Position numbers and translations under genes: made by a program
Notes under the pieces: generated by a model
What the model saw: only the letters and a program-made list of their open reading frames with translations
Database searches by the model: none
Told to the model about the DNA's origin: nothing
Shown here: positions 52,575 to 61,019 of the stretch, in pieces
Layout: every line of letters begins with the position of its first letter
How positions within the stretch are numbered: position 1 is the stretch's first letter
From: Methylobacterium sp. J-077
GTDB lineage: Bacteria; Pseudomonadota; Alphaproteobacteria; Rhizobiales; Beijerinckiaceae
Length of the DNA stretch: 64,000 bases
NCBI RefSeq assembly: GCF_022829365.1
Contig: NZ_JAKSYJ010000246.1
Coordinates: forward strand, 1 to 64,000
Direction of reading: 5' to 3'

Positions 52575-53474
52575 ATGGCCTCCGCAGGCGGACGTGTCCT
52601 CACAGGTGCCGAAGTGAAGGCGCTGTCGCAGCGTTCGGACGGGCGCGGTGCCGTCCGCCTCCTCACGCATCTGCTGATGCTGGCCGGGGCCGGCTGGCTG
52701 GTCTGGCGGTCGGGCCCCTGGACGCTGCTGCCCGCCATGCTGCTGCTGGGGATCGCGCAATCGGCCCTGTTCGCGCCCATCCACGAAACCGTCCACCTGA
52801 CCGCGTTCCGCTCGCGCAGGGCCAATGCGGTCGTCGGCTGGCTGGCGGCCTGCCCGTCGCTGCTGAACTGGCACTTCTACACGGCCTTCCATCTCGCCCA
52901 CCATCGCCACACCCAGGATCCCGAGCGGGATCCGGAACTCGCGCTGATGCCGCCCTCCACCCTGGACGCCTATGTCTGGCGCGTGCTGGCGCTACCCTAC
53001 TGGCGAACCCGCCTGCAGGTGGCCTCAGCCGGCCTGCGCGGCGATCTCTCTGCCTACCCGTTCATCACCGATCGCGCCGCGCCCCGCATCATCCGCTCGA
53101 TCCGGTCGATGTGTGCAGTCCTGCTCGCCGGGGCAGCCCTTGCCGTGGTTCTGGTCGGCTGGTGGGCGCCCCTGATCTTCTGGATCGGGCCGCAGCTCCT
53201 CGGGCAACCGTTCCTTCGGCTCTACCTCCTCACCGAGCACACGCTCTGCACGATGGACGACAACGGCCTGACCAACACGCGCACGACCTTGACCAACGGC
53301 CTCATGCGGCTCCTCATGTGGAACATGCCCTTCCACACCGAGCACCATCTCTACCCGTCGATCCCGTTCCACCGGCTCCCGGACGCCCATACCGCGATGC
53401 GTGCGCGTCTCGGCGTGCTGCAGCGGGGCTACGCCCGCTGGCATGTCGGCTTCGTGCGGACGCTGCGCCCGTGA
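52575..53474 (+). CDS. Membrane fatty acid desaturase family protein
   Basis: A 299-residue membrane di-iron protein. The three His boxes are present: HETVH (70-74), HLAHHRH (106-112) and HTEHH near the C-terminus, within two pairs of hydrophobic helices. Members desaturate or hydroxylate acyl or other hydrocarbon chains with O2. The stop overlaps the next gene's GTG start (GTGA), linking it to an acyltransferase/hydrolase-type protein. The substrate is not visible; no thioester or carotenoid genes lie nearby. Confidence 0.88.
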   Translation: MASAGGRVLTGAEVKALSQRSDGRGAVRLLTHLLMLAGAGWLVWRSGPWTLLPAMLLLGIAQSALFAPIHETVHLTAFRSRRANAVVGWLAACPSLLNWHFYTAFHLAHHRHTQDPERDPELALMPPSTLDAYVWRVLALPYWRTRLQVASAGLRGDLSAYPFITDRAAPRIIRSIRSMCAVLLAGAALAVVLVGWWAPLIFWIGPQLLGQPFLRLYLLTEHTLCTMDDNGLTNTRTTLTNGLMRLLMWNMPFHTEHHLYPSIPFHRLPDAHTAMRARLGVLQRGYARWHVGFVRTLRP

Positions 53475-54505
53475 GCGGCTGGGCGACGACCACCGGAATC
53501 TTCGAACTCGGCGACCTGACGCTTCAGTCGGGGGCGGTGCTGCCGGGCGCGCAGCTGCGCTGGAAGACGCACGGCACCCTGTCGCCCGGGCGCGACAATG
53601 TCGTGCTCTACCCGACCAGCTACGGGGCCCAGCATCCGGACCTCGAATGGCTGATCGGCCCCGATGGGGTGCTGGATCCCAGTCGCTGGTTCATCGTCAT
53701 CCCCGACATGTTCGGCAACGGCCTGTCGTCGAGCCCATCGAACACACCGGTCTGGCCCGGCCTCGTCACCGCCTGGGACAACGTCCACGCGCAGCGCCGT
53801 CTGCTCGCCGAGGTGTGGGGGATCGAGCGCCTGCACGCCGTGTACGGCTGGTCCATGGGGGCGCAGCAGGCCTATCACTGGGCAGCCCTGTTCCCCAATC
53901 ACGTGGAACGCGCTGTGATCAATTGTGGCAGCGCCCGCACCGCCACCCACAACCGCGTGTTCCTGAAGGGTCTCATGGCAGTGCTGGAGGCGGCGCCGGA
54001 GCATTGCGGCGCGGGCCGCTTCTCGGCCGAGCCGGCCGCCGCCCTCCGGGCCTTCGGGCGCATCTATGCGGGCTGGGCGCTCAGCCAGGACTTCTACCGG
54101 GCGGACCTCCACCGCACCGCGCTCGGCGCCCCGGACCTCGACAGCTTCCTGCGCACCGACTGGGAGGAGCGCTTCGCCCGCCGCCCCGCGGCCGATCTCT
54201 ACGCGCAGCTCTGCACCTGGGAGGCGGGCGACATCAGCCGCGATCCGCGCACCGGCGGCGACCTCATCCGGGCGCTCAACGCGATCACGGCCCGGCTGCT
54301 GCTGATGCCGGGCGAGACGGACCTCTACTTCCGCGTCGCCGACAACACCGCCGAACTGCCGCACCTGCGCGATGCCGTCCTGCAGCCGATCCCGAGCATC
54401 TGGGGCCATCGCGCCGGCAACCCATCGACCAACCCAGCCGACGCCGCCTTTCTTCGCGACACCGTGCGGGCCTTCCTCGACACGGCCGAAGCGGGCGCGC
54501 CCTGA
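53471..54505 (+). CDS. Alpha/beta hydrolase, homoserine acetyltransferase-like
   Basis: A 344-residue protein. The nucleophile elbow is GWSMGAQQAYHWA, and the fold features NVVLYPTSYGAQHPDLEWLI and FIVIPDMFGNGLSSSPS are typical of MetX-like hydrolases. The acid is in MPGETDLYFRVADN and His is in IWGHRAGNP. MetX itself has different substrate residues, so this may be a simple esterase or acyltransferase. GTG 53471 overlaps the desaturase stop, indicating translational coupling. Confidence 0.85.
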   Translation: MSGWATTTGIFELGDLTLQSGAVLPGAQLRWKTHGTLSPGRDNVVLYPTSYGAQHPDLEWLIGPDGVLDPSRWFIVIPDMFGNGLSSSPSNTPVWPGLVTAWDNVHAQRRLLAEVWGIERLHAVYGWSMGAQQAYHWAALFPNHVERAVINCGSARTATHNRVFLKGLMAVLEAAPEHCGAGRFSAEPAAALRAFGRIYAGWALSQDFYRADLHRTALGAPDLDSFLRTDWEERFARRPAADLYAQLCTWEAGDISRDPRTGGDLIRALNAITARLLLMPGETDLYFRVADNTAELPHLRDAVLQPIPSIWGHRAGNPSTNPADAAFLRDTVRAFLDTAEAGAP

Positions 54506-54649
54506 CCGGCCCCGTCTCCGTCATCCTCGCGCGTCGAGCAGCGCAGGATCACGGGCACCGGTTGCGACCGGCATCCATGCCCGGACGCGCCGGGCGGTGA
54601 CCAGGCCGGCATCCGAATGCCAGCCGCGTCAGACCGCGTCCCGGTTGAG

Positions 54650-55231
54650 CCGGACCACAAGCTGATCGGCGAATTTCGCTGCTGCGACCCGATCGGCCCG
54701 AACAGCGAGCTCGGCACCTACACCAACTTCGTCCACCTGCTCGACCGGTGCGCCCTCGCGGTCCCGGGGCGGCCTCCCCCCGCGTCGACGGCTTCCCCTC
54801 CGGGCTAACCCTGCTCGCACCGCGCAGGTCCGACGAGCTCCTCGCTGCCCTGGGCGCACCTGTCGGGTCTGCCGCTGAACCGCGAACTCGCCGCGCACGG
54901 CGCCCGGTATCTGCGGACGGCGGCCACCCGACCGGAGTACCGTTTCTACGCCCTGCCCGGCGGACCGCCGCATCGTCCCTCCCTCCTCCGGGTGGCGGCC
55001 GACGAAGGGGGTGCGATCGAGACGGAGGTCTGGGCCCTGCCGCCAGCCGCCAGCCGCCTTCGGGGCCTTCGGTGCCGCGATCCCGTCCCCCACGGGATCA
55101 GCACCCTGCGGCTCGCCGACGGGACCGCGCCGAAGGGCTTTTTGGTGGAGGCGGCGGGCGTCACCGGGGCCGCCGACATCACGCGGTTCGGCGGCTGGTG
55201 CGGCTACGTGGCCAGCCGTGCCGCGGCATAG
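54650..55231 (+). pseudogene. Allophanate hydrolase (AtzF/DUR1-type) remnant, C-terminal part
   Basis: Pieces in several frames read as one decayed protein. PNSELGTYTNFVHLLDRCAL and RVDGFPSGLTLLAPRRSDEL match the end of an amidase-signature domain; LPLNRELAAHGARYLRTAAT, EYRFYALPGGPPHRPSLLRV, ETEVWALPPAA, ISTLRLADGTAPKGFLVEAA and DITRFGGWCGYVA match the C-terminal domain of allophanate hydrolase. Frameshifts fall near 54755, 54870 and 55055-55080. The catalytic half is gone. It lies between intact amide-related genes and explains an apparent gap in a urea/ureide pathway. Confidence 0.75.
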
Positions 55232-55485
55232 TCAGTTTGGCGATGCCAAAAATCCACTTTGATTCGGTCGCAGCGCTGATTCACACCCCCGCAACAAGCG
55301 CTCGCAAATCCAGGCGCACGGAGACCGCAGAACCGAGCGCCTGTTATGCGAATTGGCGGCCGCCAGCTCGGATCGCGGGCAGTGCAGCACGAAAGTGTCG
55401 CGGTTGGCCCGTCGCGGCCGGTCCGCTTCTTGCCCACCCATCGGCCGAAAAGAGCCCCCGAGGCCGCCGAACCGGGAGACCCTGC

Positions 55486-55848
55486 ATGCGTCGATCCCTG
55501 CATACGGACGAGGAGATCGCCTTCCTGCTGGACGAGGCCGCGCGGGGTATACCGATCGCCGCGATCTGCGCGAGCGCCCATGTCTCGCTCGGCACCTTCT
55601 ATCGCTGGCGGCGACGGCTCGGCGGACTGAAGCCCGCCGGTGTGGCCCAGCTCGATCGCGTCGAGCGGGAGAATGCCGGTCTCCGTGCGGAGGTTCAGCG
55701 GCTCCGGGCTGCCCTGCTCGTACAACCCGCACGGGCAGAGCGTACGCGGCCGATCCAGACCGGGCATGCAGGCGTGCATCCTGCACCGCGCCATCGCGGC
55801 GCCGACGCCTGTGTCGGCCGGTTCGCCTTCGGACGAAGCGCGAACTGA
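55486..55848 (+). CDS. IS3-OrfA-like helix-turn-helix protein (orphan)
   Basis: A 120-residue protein. Residues about 5-50 (HTDEEIAFLLDEAARGIPIA, SLGTFYRWRRRLGGLKP) have the layout of the HTH_Tnp_1 domain of IS3/IS911 OrfA, followed by a leucine-zipper-like helix (DRVERENAGLRAEVQRLRAA), as in OrfA. The tail is basic and lacks homology. No OrfB or inverted repeats are present, so it is an IS remnant or a solo DNA-binding protein. Confidence 0.6.
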   Translation: MRRSLHTDEEIAFLLDEAARGIPIAAICASAHVSLGTFYRWRRRLGGLKPAGVAQLDRVERENAGLRAEVQRLRAALLVQPARAERTRPIQTGHAGVHPAPRHRGADACVGRFAFGRSAN

Positions 55849-55899
55849 GGCACCGAGTTCGACGCGGTGCGACCGCATATCAACCGGGTGTCCCATACC

Positions 55900-56862
55900 T
55901 CAGACCGATTTGGCCGACGCCGATGCGAGGGCCGATTTCGGCAAGAGCATGTGCACGCCCTTGTTGCCGTCCACGGTCTGGGTGATGCGCAGGTTCCCGG
56001 CGAGCGAGCACAGCATGTAGGCCTGGTTGCGGGTGAGGCCGGTGCGCGCGCAGACGAGGCGCACCATCTCGCGCACGGCCTGGCGCATCGCCTCGTCGAG
56101 GCTCTCGTGCAGGCCGATCGACATCAGGTCGGTGGGGGTCTCGGCGAAGGGCCACGCGCCCGGGATGTCCTTGCGCACGGTGAGCCGAAAGGTGCCGGTC
56201 AGCCCGGTCTCCAGGGCGGTGATGCAGACCTCGCCGTCGCCCTGCACGCCGTGGCCGTCGCCCGCGTAGAAGCCGCCGCCGGGGTTGAACACCGGCAGGT
56301 AGAGGGTCGTGCCGACGCGCATCTCCTTGTTGTCCATGTTGCCGCCGAAGGCCCGGGGCACCGGCGTACCGACGCGGCCCCAGGTGGCGGGTGGGGCGGT
56401 GCCCAGGATGCCGAAGAACGGATCGAGGGGCAGCTCCGTGCCCCAGGGCAGGCGGCAGACGCCCCGGGTGGTGTCGATGTCGGCGTGGATCGTCTCGTAC
56501 TCGGTGAACTCGTCCGGCAGGGTGCCGAGCAGCGGCAGGATCGCCACGAAGCCCCAGTCGAGGCGGAACTTCAGGTCGAGGATATCGATCTGCAGCATGT
56601 CGCCGGGCTCGGCGCCCTCCACGTGGACCGGGCCGGTGACGAAATGCGGGCCGGGACCGCACTCCAGGGTGTCGAGGGCGTGGAGCAGGTCGGCCGGCAC
56701 CCGGGCGGGGTCGGGGTGGAGCGACTCGCGGCCGCCCGCCGGGTGCGAGTGCAGGGTGACGGTATCGCCAGACGCGACGGTCAGGACCGGCGGCAGAGCG
56801 GCATCGAAATAGCCGAGCACCATCGTCTCGGGCGTGGCGGGGATCTCATGGTGGCTCGGCAC
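55900..56862 (-). CDS. fmdA: Formamidase/acetamidase (FmdA/AmdA family)
   Basis: A 320-residue enzyme of the FmdA_AmdA family, hydrolysing formamide or acetamide to ammonia and the acid. Family sequence includes HFVTGPVHVEGAEPGDMLQI, the GFVAILPLLG region, GGNMDNKEMRVGTTLYLPVF and GGGFYAGDGHGVQGDGEVC. GTG 56862 has AAGGAG seven bases upstream. It starts 20 bases after urtE, so it is the last gene of the urtABCDE operon, making a short-chain amide the likely imported substrate. Confidence 0.88.
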   Translation of the reverse strand: MPSHHEIPATPETMVLGYFDAALPPVLTVASGDTVTLHSHPAGGRESLHPDPARVPADLLHALDTLECGPGPHFVTGPVHVEGAEPGDMLQIDILDLKFRLDWGFVAILPLLGTLPDEFTEYETIHADIDTTRGVCRLPWGTELPLDPFFGILGTAPPATWGRVGTPVPRAFGGNMDNKEMRVGTTLYLPVFNPGGGFYAGDGHGVQGDGEVCITALETGLTGTFRLTVRKDIPGAWPFAETPTDLMSIGLHESLDEAMRQAVREMVRLVCARTGLTRNQAYMLCSLAGNLRITQTVDGNKGVHMLLPKSALASASAKSV

Positions 56863-56882
56863 GGCGGCTCCTTTTGCGGATG

Positions 56883-57596
56883 TCAGACGGCGATGTGACG
56901 GGTCAGGGCTTCGTGGCTCAGTGCCCCGGGATCGCCGCGCTCGACGACGCTGCCGCGGGACAGCACCACCACGGAATCGGCGATCCGGAGAGCGAAATCG
57001 AGATACTGCTCCACGAGCAGCACGGTGATCCGCCCCTTCAGCCCGGCGATCACCGCCTCGATCGCGGCGACGATCGAAGGCTGGATGCCCTCGGTCGGCT
57101 CGTCGAGCAGGATGGCACGGGGCCGGGTGGCGAGCGCCCGGGCGATGGCGAGCTGCTGCTGCTGGCCGCCCGAGAGGTTGCCCCCCGGCCGGTGCCAAAG
57201 GCCCCGGAGCGCGGGGAACAGGGCGACGGCCTCGTCGACCGCCTCGGTCCGCTCCAGCCCGTGCGCCCGGGCCGCGACACGCAGATTCTCGGCGACCGTC
57301 AGATCCGAAAAGATCTCGCGGCCCTGCGGCACGTAGGCGAGCCCGGAGCGGGCGCGCCGGTCGGAGGACAGGCGTGTCAGCTCGGTCCCGTCGAGGGCGA
57401 TCCGGCCGCGGCTTTCCGGGATCAGGCCGGTGAGGCAGCGCAGCAGCGTCGTCTTGCCGGCGCCGTTGCGGCCGAGCACGGCGAGGCAGGCCCCCGGCTC
57501 GACCGCGAGGGCGATCCCGCGCAGCACCTGCGCGCTGCCGTAATGCTGGTCGAGCCCCTCGACGGCGAGCCGTGCGGGCGGAGATGGGTTCGTCAT
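56883..57596 (-). CDS. urtE: Urea/amide ABC importer ATPase UrtE
   Basis: A 237-residue LivF/UrtE-type ATPase. Walker A GRNGAGKTT, signature LSGGQQQQLAIARALATRP, Walker B ILLDEPTEGIQPS; the GREIFSDLTVAENL and EGIQPS motifs are typical of UrtE. The ATG overlaps the urtD stop (ATGA). Confidence 0.9.
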   Translation of the reverse strand: MTNPSPPARLAVEGLDQHYGSAQVLRGIALAVEPGACLAVLGRNGAGKTTLLRCLTGLIPESRGRIALDGTELTRLSSDRRARSGLAYVPQGREIFSDLTVAENLRVAARAHGLERTEAVDEAVALFPALRGLWHRPGGNLSGGQQQQLAIARALATRPRAILLDEPTEGIQPSIVAAIEAVIAGLKGRITVLLVEQYLDFALRIADSVVVLSRGSVVERGDPGALSHEALTRHIAV

Positions 57597-58303
57597 CGGC
57601 CGAGGAACACCTCGATCACGCGGGGCTCGGCCCGGGCGCCCGCCATGCTGCCCTCGTAGAGCGTGCGGCCCTCGTGCAGCACCGTCACCCGGTCGGCGAT
57701 GGCCTCGACGAAGCCCATGTCGTGCTCGATCACCAGGATCGCCCGGTCGGGCCGGCGCAGGCTCCGGATCAGCGCGGCGGTCTGGGCGGTCTCGGCGTCG
57801 GAGAGCCCGGCCACGGGCTCATCGAGGAGGAGCAGCGCCGGCTCGGCGGCCAGCACCATGCCGATCTCCAGCCACTGCTTCTCGCCGTGGGCGAGGCGGC
57901 CGGCCGGCACCTCCGCCCGGGGGCCGAGGCCGATCTCGCCGAGCACGGAGGCGATGCGGTCGGGGCGGTCCCGCGCCGGTAGGGCCGGCCCGCAGCCGAT
58001 CTCTAGGTTTTCCCGCACGGTGAGCGCCGGGAAGACGCTGGGCTTCTGGAACTTGCGCCGCACGCCGGCCCGGGCGATCTCGACCTCGGAGCGCTTGGTG
58101 AGGTCAATCCGGTCGCCGAGCATCACCCGGCCGGAGACTGGCTTGGTGATCCCTGAGATAACATCGAGCAGCGTGGTCTTGCCGGCACCGTTCGGGCCGA
58201 TCACCGCCCGCACCTCGCCGGGGTCGACCGCGAGCGAGACGGCATCCAGCGCCGTGAAGCGTCCGAAGGCGACGGTGAGGGCATCGACCACGAGGGCGGT
58301 CAT
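57593..58303 (-). CDS. urtD: Urea/amide ABC importer ATPase UrtD
   Basis: A 236-residue LivG/UrtD-type ATPase with Walker A GPNGAGKTTLLDVISG, RRKFQKPSVFPALTVRENLE (the UrtD-type F-Q-x-P-x-VF region), signature LAHGEKQWLEIGM, and Walker B LLLLDEPVAGLSD. ATG 58303 overlaps the urtC stop (ATGA). Confidence 0.9.
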   Translation of the reverse strand: MTALVVDALTVAFGRFTALDAVSLAVDPGEVRAVIGPNGAGKTTLLDVISGITKPVSGRVMLGDRIDLTKRSEVEIARAGVRRKFQKPSVFPALTVRENLEIGCGPALPARDRPDRIASVLGEIGLGPRAEVPAGRLAHGEKQWLEIGMVLAAEPALLLLDEPVAGLSDAETAQTAALIRSLRRPDRAILVIEHDMGFVEAIADRVTVLHEGRTLYEGSMAGARAEPRVIEVFLGR

Positions 58304-59400
58304 CGGGCGCCCCTCAGCCAGGTCGGGCGCGGGCGCCAGCCCACGAGGTCGAGGAGCCCGTTCGGCAGGACCAGCACCACGAGCAGCACCAGCCCGGACA
58401 GGATGAAAGGCCACGCCTCCGGCATCGCGGCGCTGAGCCAGAACTTCAGGCCGTTGACCAGGATCGCGCCGATCACCGCCCCGCCGAGGCGCCCGAGCCC
58501 CCCGATCGCCACCCAGACGGCGATCTCGATGGAGAGATCGGGCGCCAGCACCCGCGGGTTGATGATGCCGACCTGCGGCACGTAGAGGATGCCGGCGAGC
58601 GCCGCGATCATCGCCGAGAGGCACCAAATCCCGAGCTTCAGCCGGGTGGTGCTGTAGCCGAGCGTGCGCAGGCGGGTCTCGTCGTCGCGGCAGGCGAGCA
58701 TCCGCCGCCCGATCGCGGTGCCGACGAGGAGCCGCGTGCCGGCAAGAATTGCCGCCAGCGTCAGGAGGGCGGCGACGGCAAGGCCTGTGACCACGCCGGG
58801 GGAGCCCATCGGCCAGCCGAACAGCAGCGGGAAGCCGGTCATGCCGTTGTTGCCGCCGAGCCCGGTGTCGTTGCGGTACATCAGCAGCATCGCGACGTAG
58901 ACAAGCGCTTGGCTGATGATCGAAAAGTAGACGCCGTTCACCCGCGAGCGGAACGAGGCGAGCCCGAACACGAAGGCGACGAGGCCGGCGAGCGCCAGCG
59001 CGAGGACGAGGGCGTACGGCGCGTGGTCGAGGCCGACCCAGTAGGCCGGCAGGCTCTTCCAGCCCATGAACTGCACGAAGTCCGGCAGCACGCCGGTGAC
59101 GGCGACGCCGTGGGCCAGCAGGTGCATGGCGCAGACATAGCCGCCGATCGCGAAGAACAGCCCGTGTCCCAGGCTGAGGATGCCGAGATAGCCCCAGACC
59201 AGATCCAGGGACACGGCGAGGATGGCGGAGGCGGCGAGCTGGCCGAGCGCATTGACGAGATACGGCGCTGGCGGCGCCACGAGGAGGCCCGCCGCGGCGG
59301 CGAGGCAGAGCCCGACGAGCCCAGCGACCAGGGGATCGCGCACGGCACGGCGGGCCGGTCCGGCGGGGGCGGCCAGGGCGGTCTGCACGGCGCCGCTCAT
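58300..59400 (-). CDS. urtC: Urea/amide ABC importer permease UrtC
   Basis: A 366-residue LivM/UrtC-type permease with about ten hydrophobic helices. UrtC features are LDLVWGYLGILSLGHGLFFA, QALVYVAMLLMYRNDTGLGG and RMLACRDDETRLRTLGYSTT. ATG 59400 overlaps the urtB stop by four bases. Confidence 0.9.
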   Translation of the reverse strand: MSGAVQTALAAPAGPARRAVRDPLVAGLVGLCLAAAAGLLVAPPAPYLVNALGQLAASAILAVSLDLVWGYLGILSLGHGLFFAIGGYVCAMHLLAHGVAVTGVLPDFVQFMGWKSLPAYWVGLDHAPYALVLALALAGLVAFVFGLASFRSRVNGVYFSIISQALVYVAMLLMYRNDTGLGGNNGMTGFPLLFGWPMGSPGVVTGLAVAALLTLAAILAGTRLLVGTAIGRRMLACRDDETRLRTLGYSTTRLKLGIWCLSAMIAALAGILYVPQVGIINPRVLAPDLSIEIAVWVAIGGLGRLGGAVIGAILVNGLKFWLSAAMPEAWPFILSGLVLLVVLVLPNGLLDLVGWRPRPTWLRGAR

Positions 59401-61019
59401 CGCCGCCGCCGCACCGCGAACAGCCCCTCGGGCCGGCGCTGCAGGAACAGGATGATGCCGACCAGCACGATCACCTTGGCTGCGACGGCCCCCGAGATCG
59501 GCTCGATCAGCACGTTGGCGCCGCCGACCCCGAGGGCCGCCACCAAGGTCCCGATGAGGCTGCCGACGCCGCCCAGCACCACCACCATGAAGCTGTCGAC
59601 GATGAAGCCCGAGCCCATGCCGGGATTGACGCTGTAGATCGGGCACAGCGCCACCCCGGCGAGCCCGGCCAGGCCCGAGCCCAGCCCGAAGGCGAGGCGG
59701 TCGATCCGGCGGGTCGGCAGGCCGAGGCAGGCCGCCATGTCGCGGTTCTGGGTGACGGCACGGATGTCGAGCCCGAGCGGGGTGCGGCGCAGGATCAGGA
59801 GCGTCAGCACGAGGGTCGCCGCCGCGAAGGCGATGGCGAACAGGCGGTTCCAGGTCATCACGAAGTCGGCGTAGAGGGGAACGCCGCCGCTGACATAGGC
59901 CGGCATGACGAATTGCAGGTTCTGGGTGCCGACCGTCACGCGCACGAGGTTCACCAGGAACAGGCTCACCGCCCAGGTGGCCAGCAGGCTCATCAGCGGC
60001 CGCCGGTAGAGGTGGCGCAGGATCAGCGCCTCGACCCCTATGCCCACCAGGGCGACCGCCCCGAAGGCGACCGGGATGGCAGCGAGCAGGTACAGGTCGA
60101 GCAGGCCGGGGGCGAGGCGGCGGAAGGCCTCCTGCACGCCGTAGGTGGCGTAGGCGCCGAGCATGATGAATTCGCCCTGGGCGAGGTTGATCACGCCCAT
60201 CAACCCGAAGATGATCGCGAGCCCGGCCGCCGCCATGAACAGGATGCTGGCGAAGCTCAGGCCGTTATAGACGACCGCGAGCCCGTCCCCGATCGCCACC
60301 GCCCGGGAGACTGTGGCGAGCCCGGTATCCAGCGCCGTCCGGAAGGCCGGGTCGGCGGCGTAGGCGGGATCATTCTTGAGGGCCGCGAGCCGCGCCTGCG
60401 CGGTCCCCGAGGGACTGGCCGCCACGGCCGCGATGGCCGCCCGGCGCCGGGCCGGATCGGGCGACGACAGGGCGGCCGCCTGGGCGAGGCCGGTGATCGT
60501 CGCTTTCAGCCCGGCATCCGTCTCCGCGTCCCGCGCCCGGTCGAGCACAGCCGCCGGGACGGTGGCGATGCGGCGCTCCACCACCGCCAGCCCGGCGGCG
60601 CGGGCGGCCGGATCCGGGCCGGTCAGCAGGGCGACGGTGCCGCGCGCGGTCTCGACGGCGGCGCGCTGGCGCAGGCCGAGGATCGGCGCGCGCGCCGCCG
60701 CGGCCGGCCGCACCGCGCCGGTGAACGCGTCATGACCCTCGGGTGCGTCGGGGCGGTCCAGCAGGAGGGCGCCGTCCGCCGGGCAGGACAGGCGGCGCTC
60801 GGCCAGCGCGCCGAGGAGCCCACCCGCGAAGGCGAGGTCGTCGGCCGGCAGATCCCCGCCGGCCTGCACGAGCCCCTCGGCCCCGCGGACCTGCGCGGCG
60901 CCGTCCCCGCACAGATCCGCCGCGAAGCGCGCCCGGTCGAGGGGCGCGGCGGCGGCTGGGACCGTCAGCAGCGCCAGACAGCAGAGGAGGGCCAGGAGCG
61001 CGCGGAGCGGATCAGCCAT
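59397..61019 (-). CDS. urtB: Urea/amide ABC importer permease UrtB (with periplasmic N-terminal domain)
   Basis: A 540-residue protein. It has a signal-type helix (about 1-25), a long Ala-rich helical periplasmic region (about 25-250) characteristic of UrtB rather than LivH, and a LivH-type permease (about 260-540) with GLMGVINLAQGEFIMLGAY, RAVTQNRDMAACLGLPTRRI and VLGGVGSLIGTLVAAL. The start ATG 61019 overlaps the urtA end by eight bases. Confidence 0.9.
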   Translation of the reverse strand: MADPLRALLALLCCLALLTVPAAAAPLDRARFAADLCGDGAAQVRGAEGLVQAGGDLPADDLAFAGGLLGALAERRLSCPADGALLLDRPDAPEGHDAFTGAVRPAAAARAPILGLRQRAAVETARGTVALLTGPDPAARAAGLAVVERRIATVPAAVLDRARDAETDAGLKATITGLAQAAALSSPDPARRRAAIAAVAASPSGTAQARLAALKNDPAYAADPAFRTALDTGLATVSRAVAIGDGLAVVYNGLSFASILFMAAAGLAIIFGLMGVINLAQGEFIMLGAYATYGVQEAFRRLAPGLLDLYLLAAIPVAFGAVALVGIGVEALILRHLYRRPLMSLLATWAVSLFLVNLVRVTVGTQNLQFVMPAYVSGGVPLYADFVMTWNRLFAIAFAAATLVLTLLILRRTPLGLDIRAVTQNRDMAACLGLPTRRIDRLAFGLGSGLAGLAGVALCPIYSVNPGMGSGFIVDSFMVVVLGGVGSLIGTLVAALGVGGANVLIEPISGAVAAKVIVLVGIILFLQRRPEGLFAVRRRR

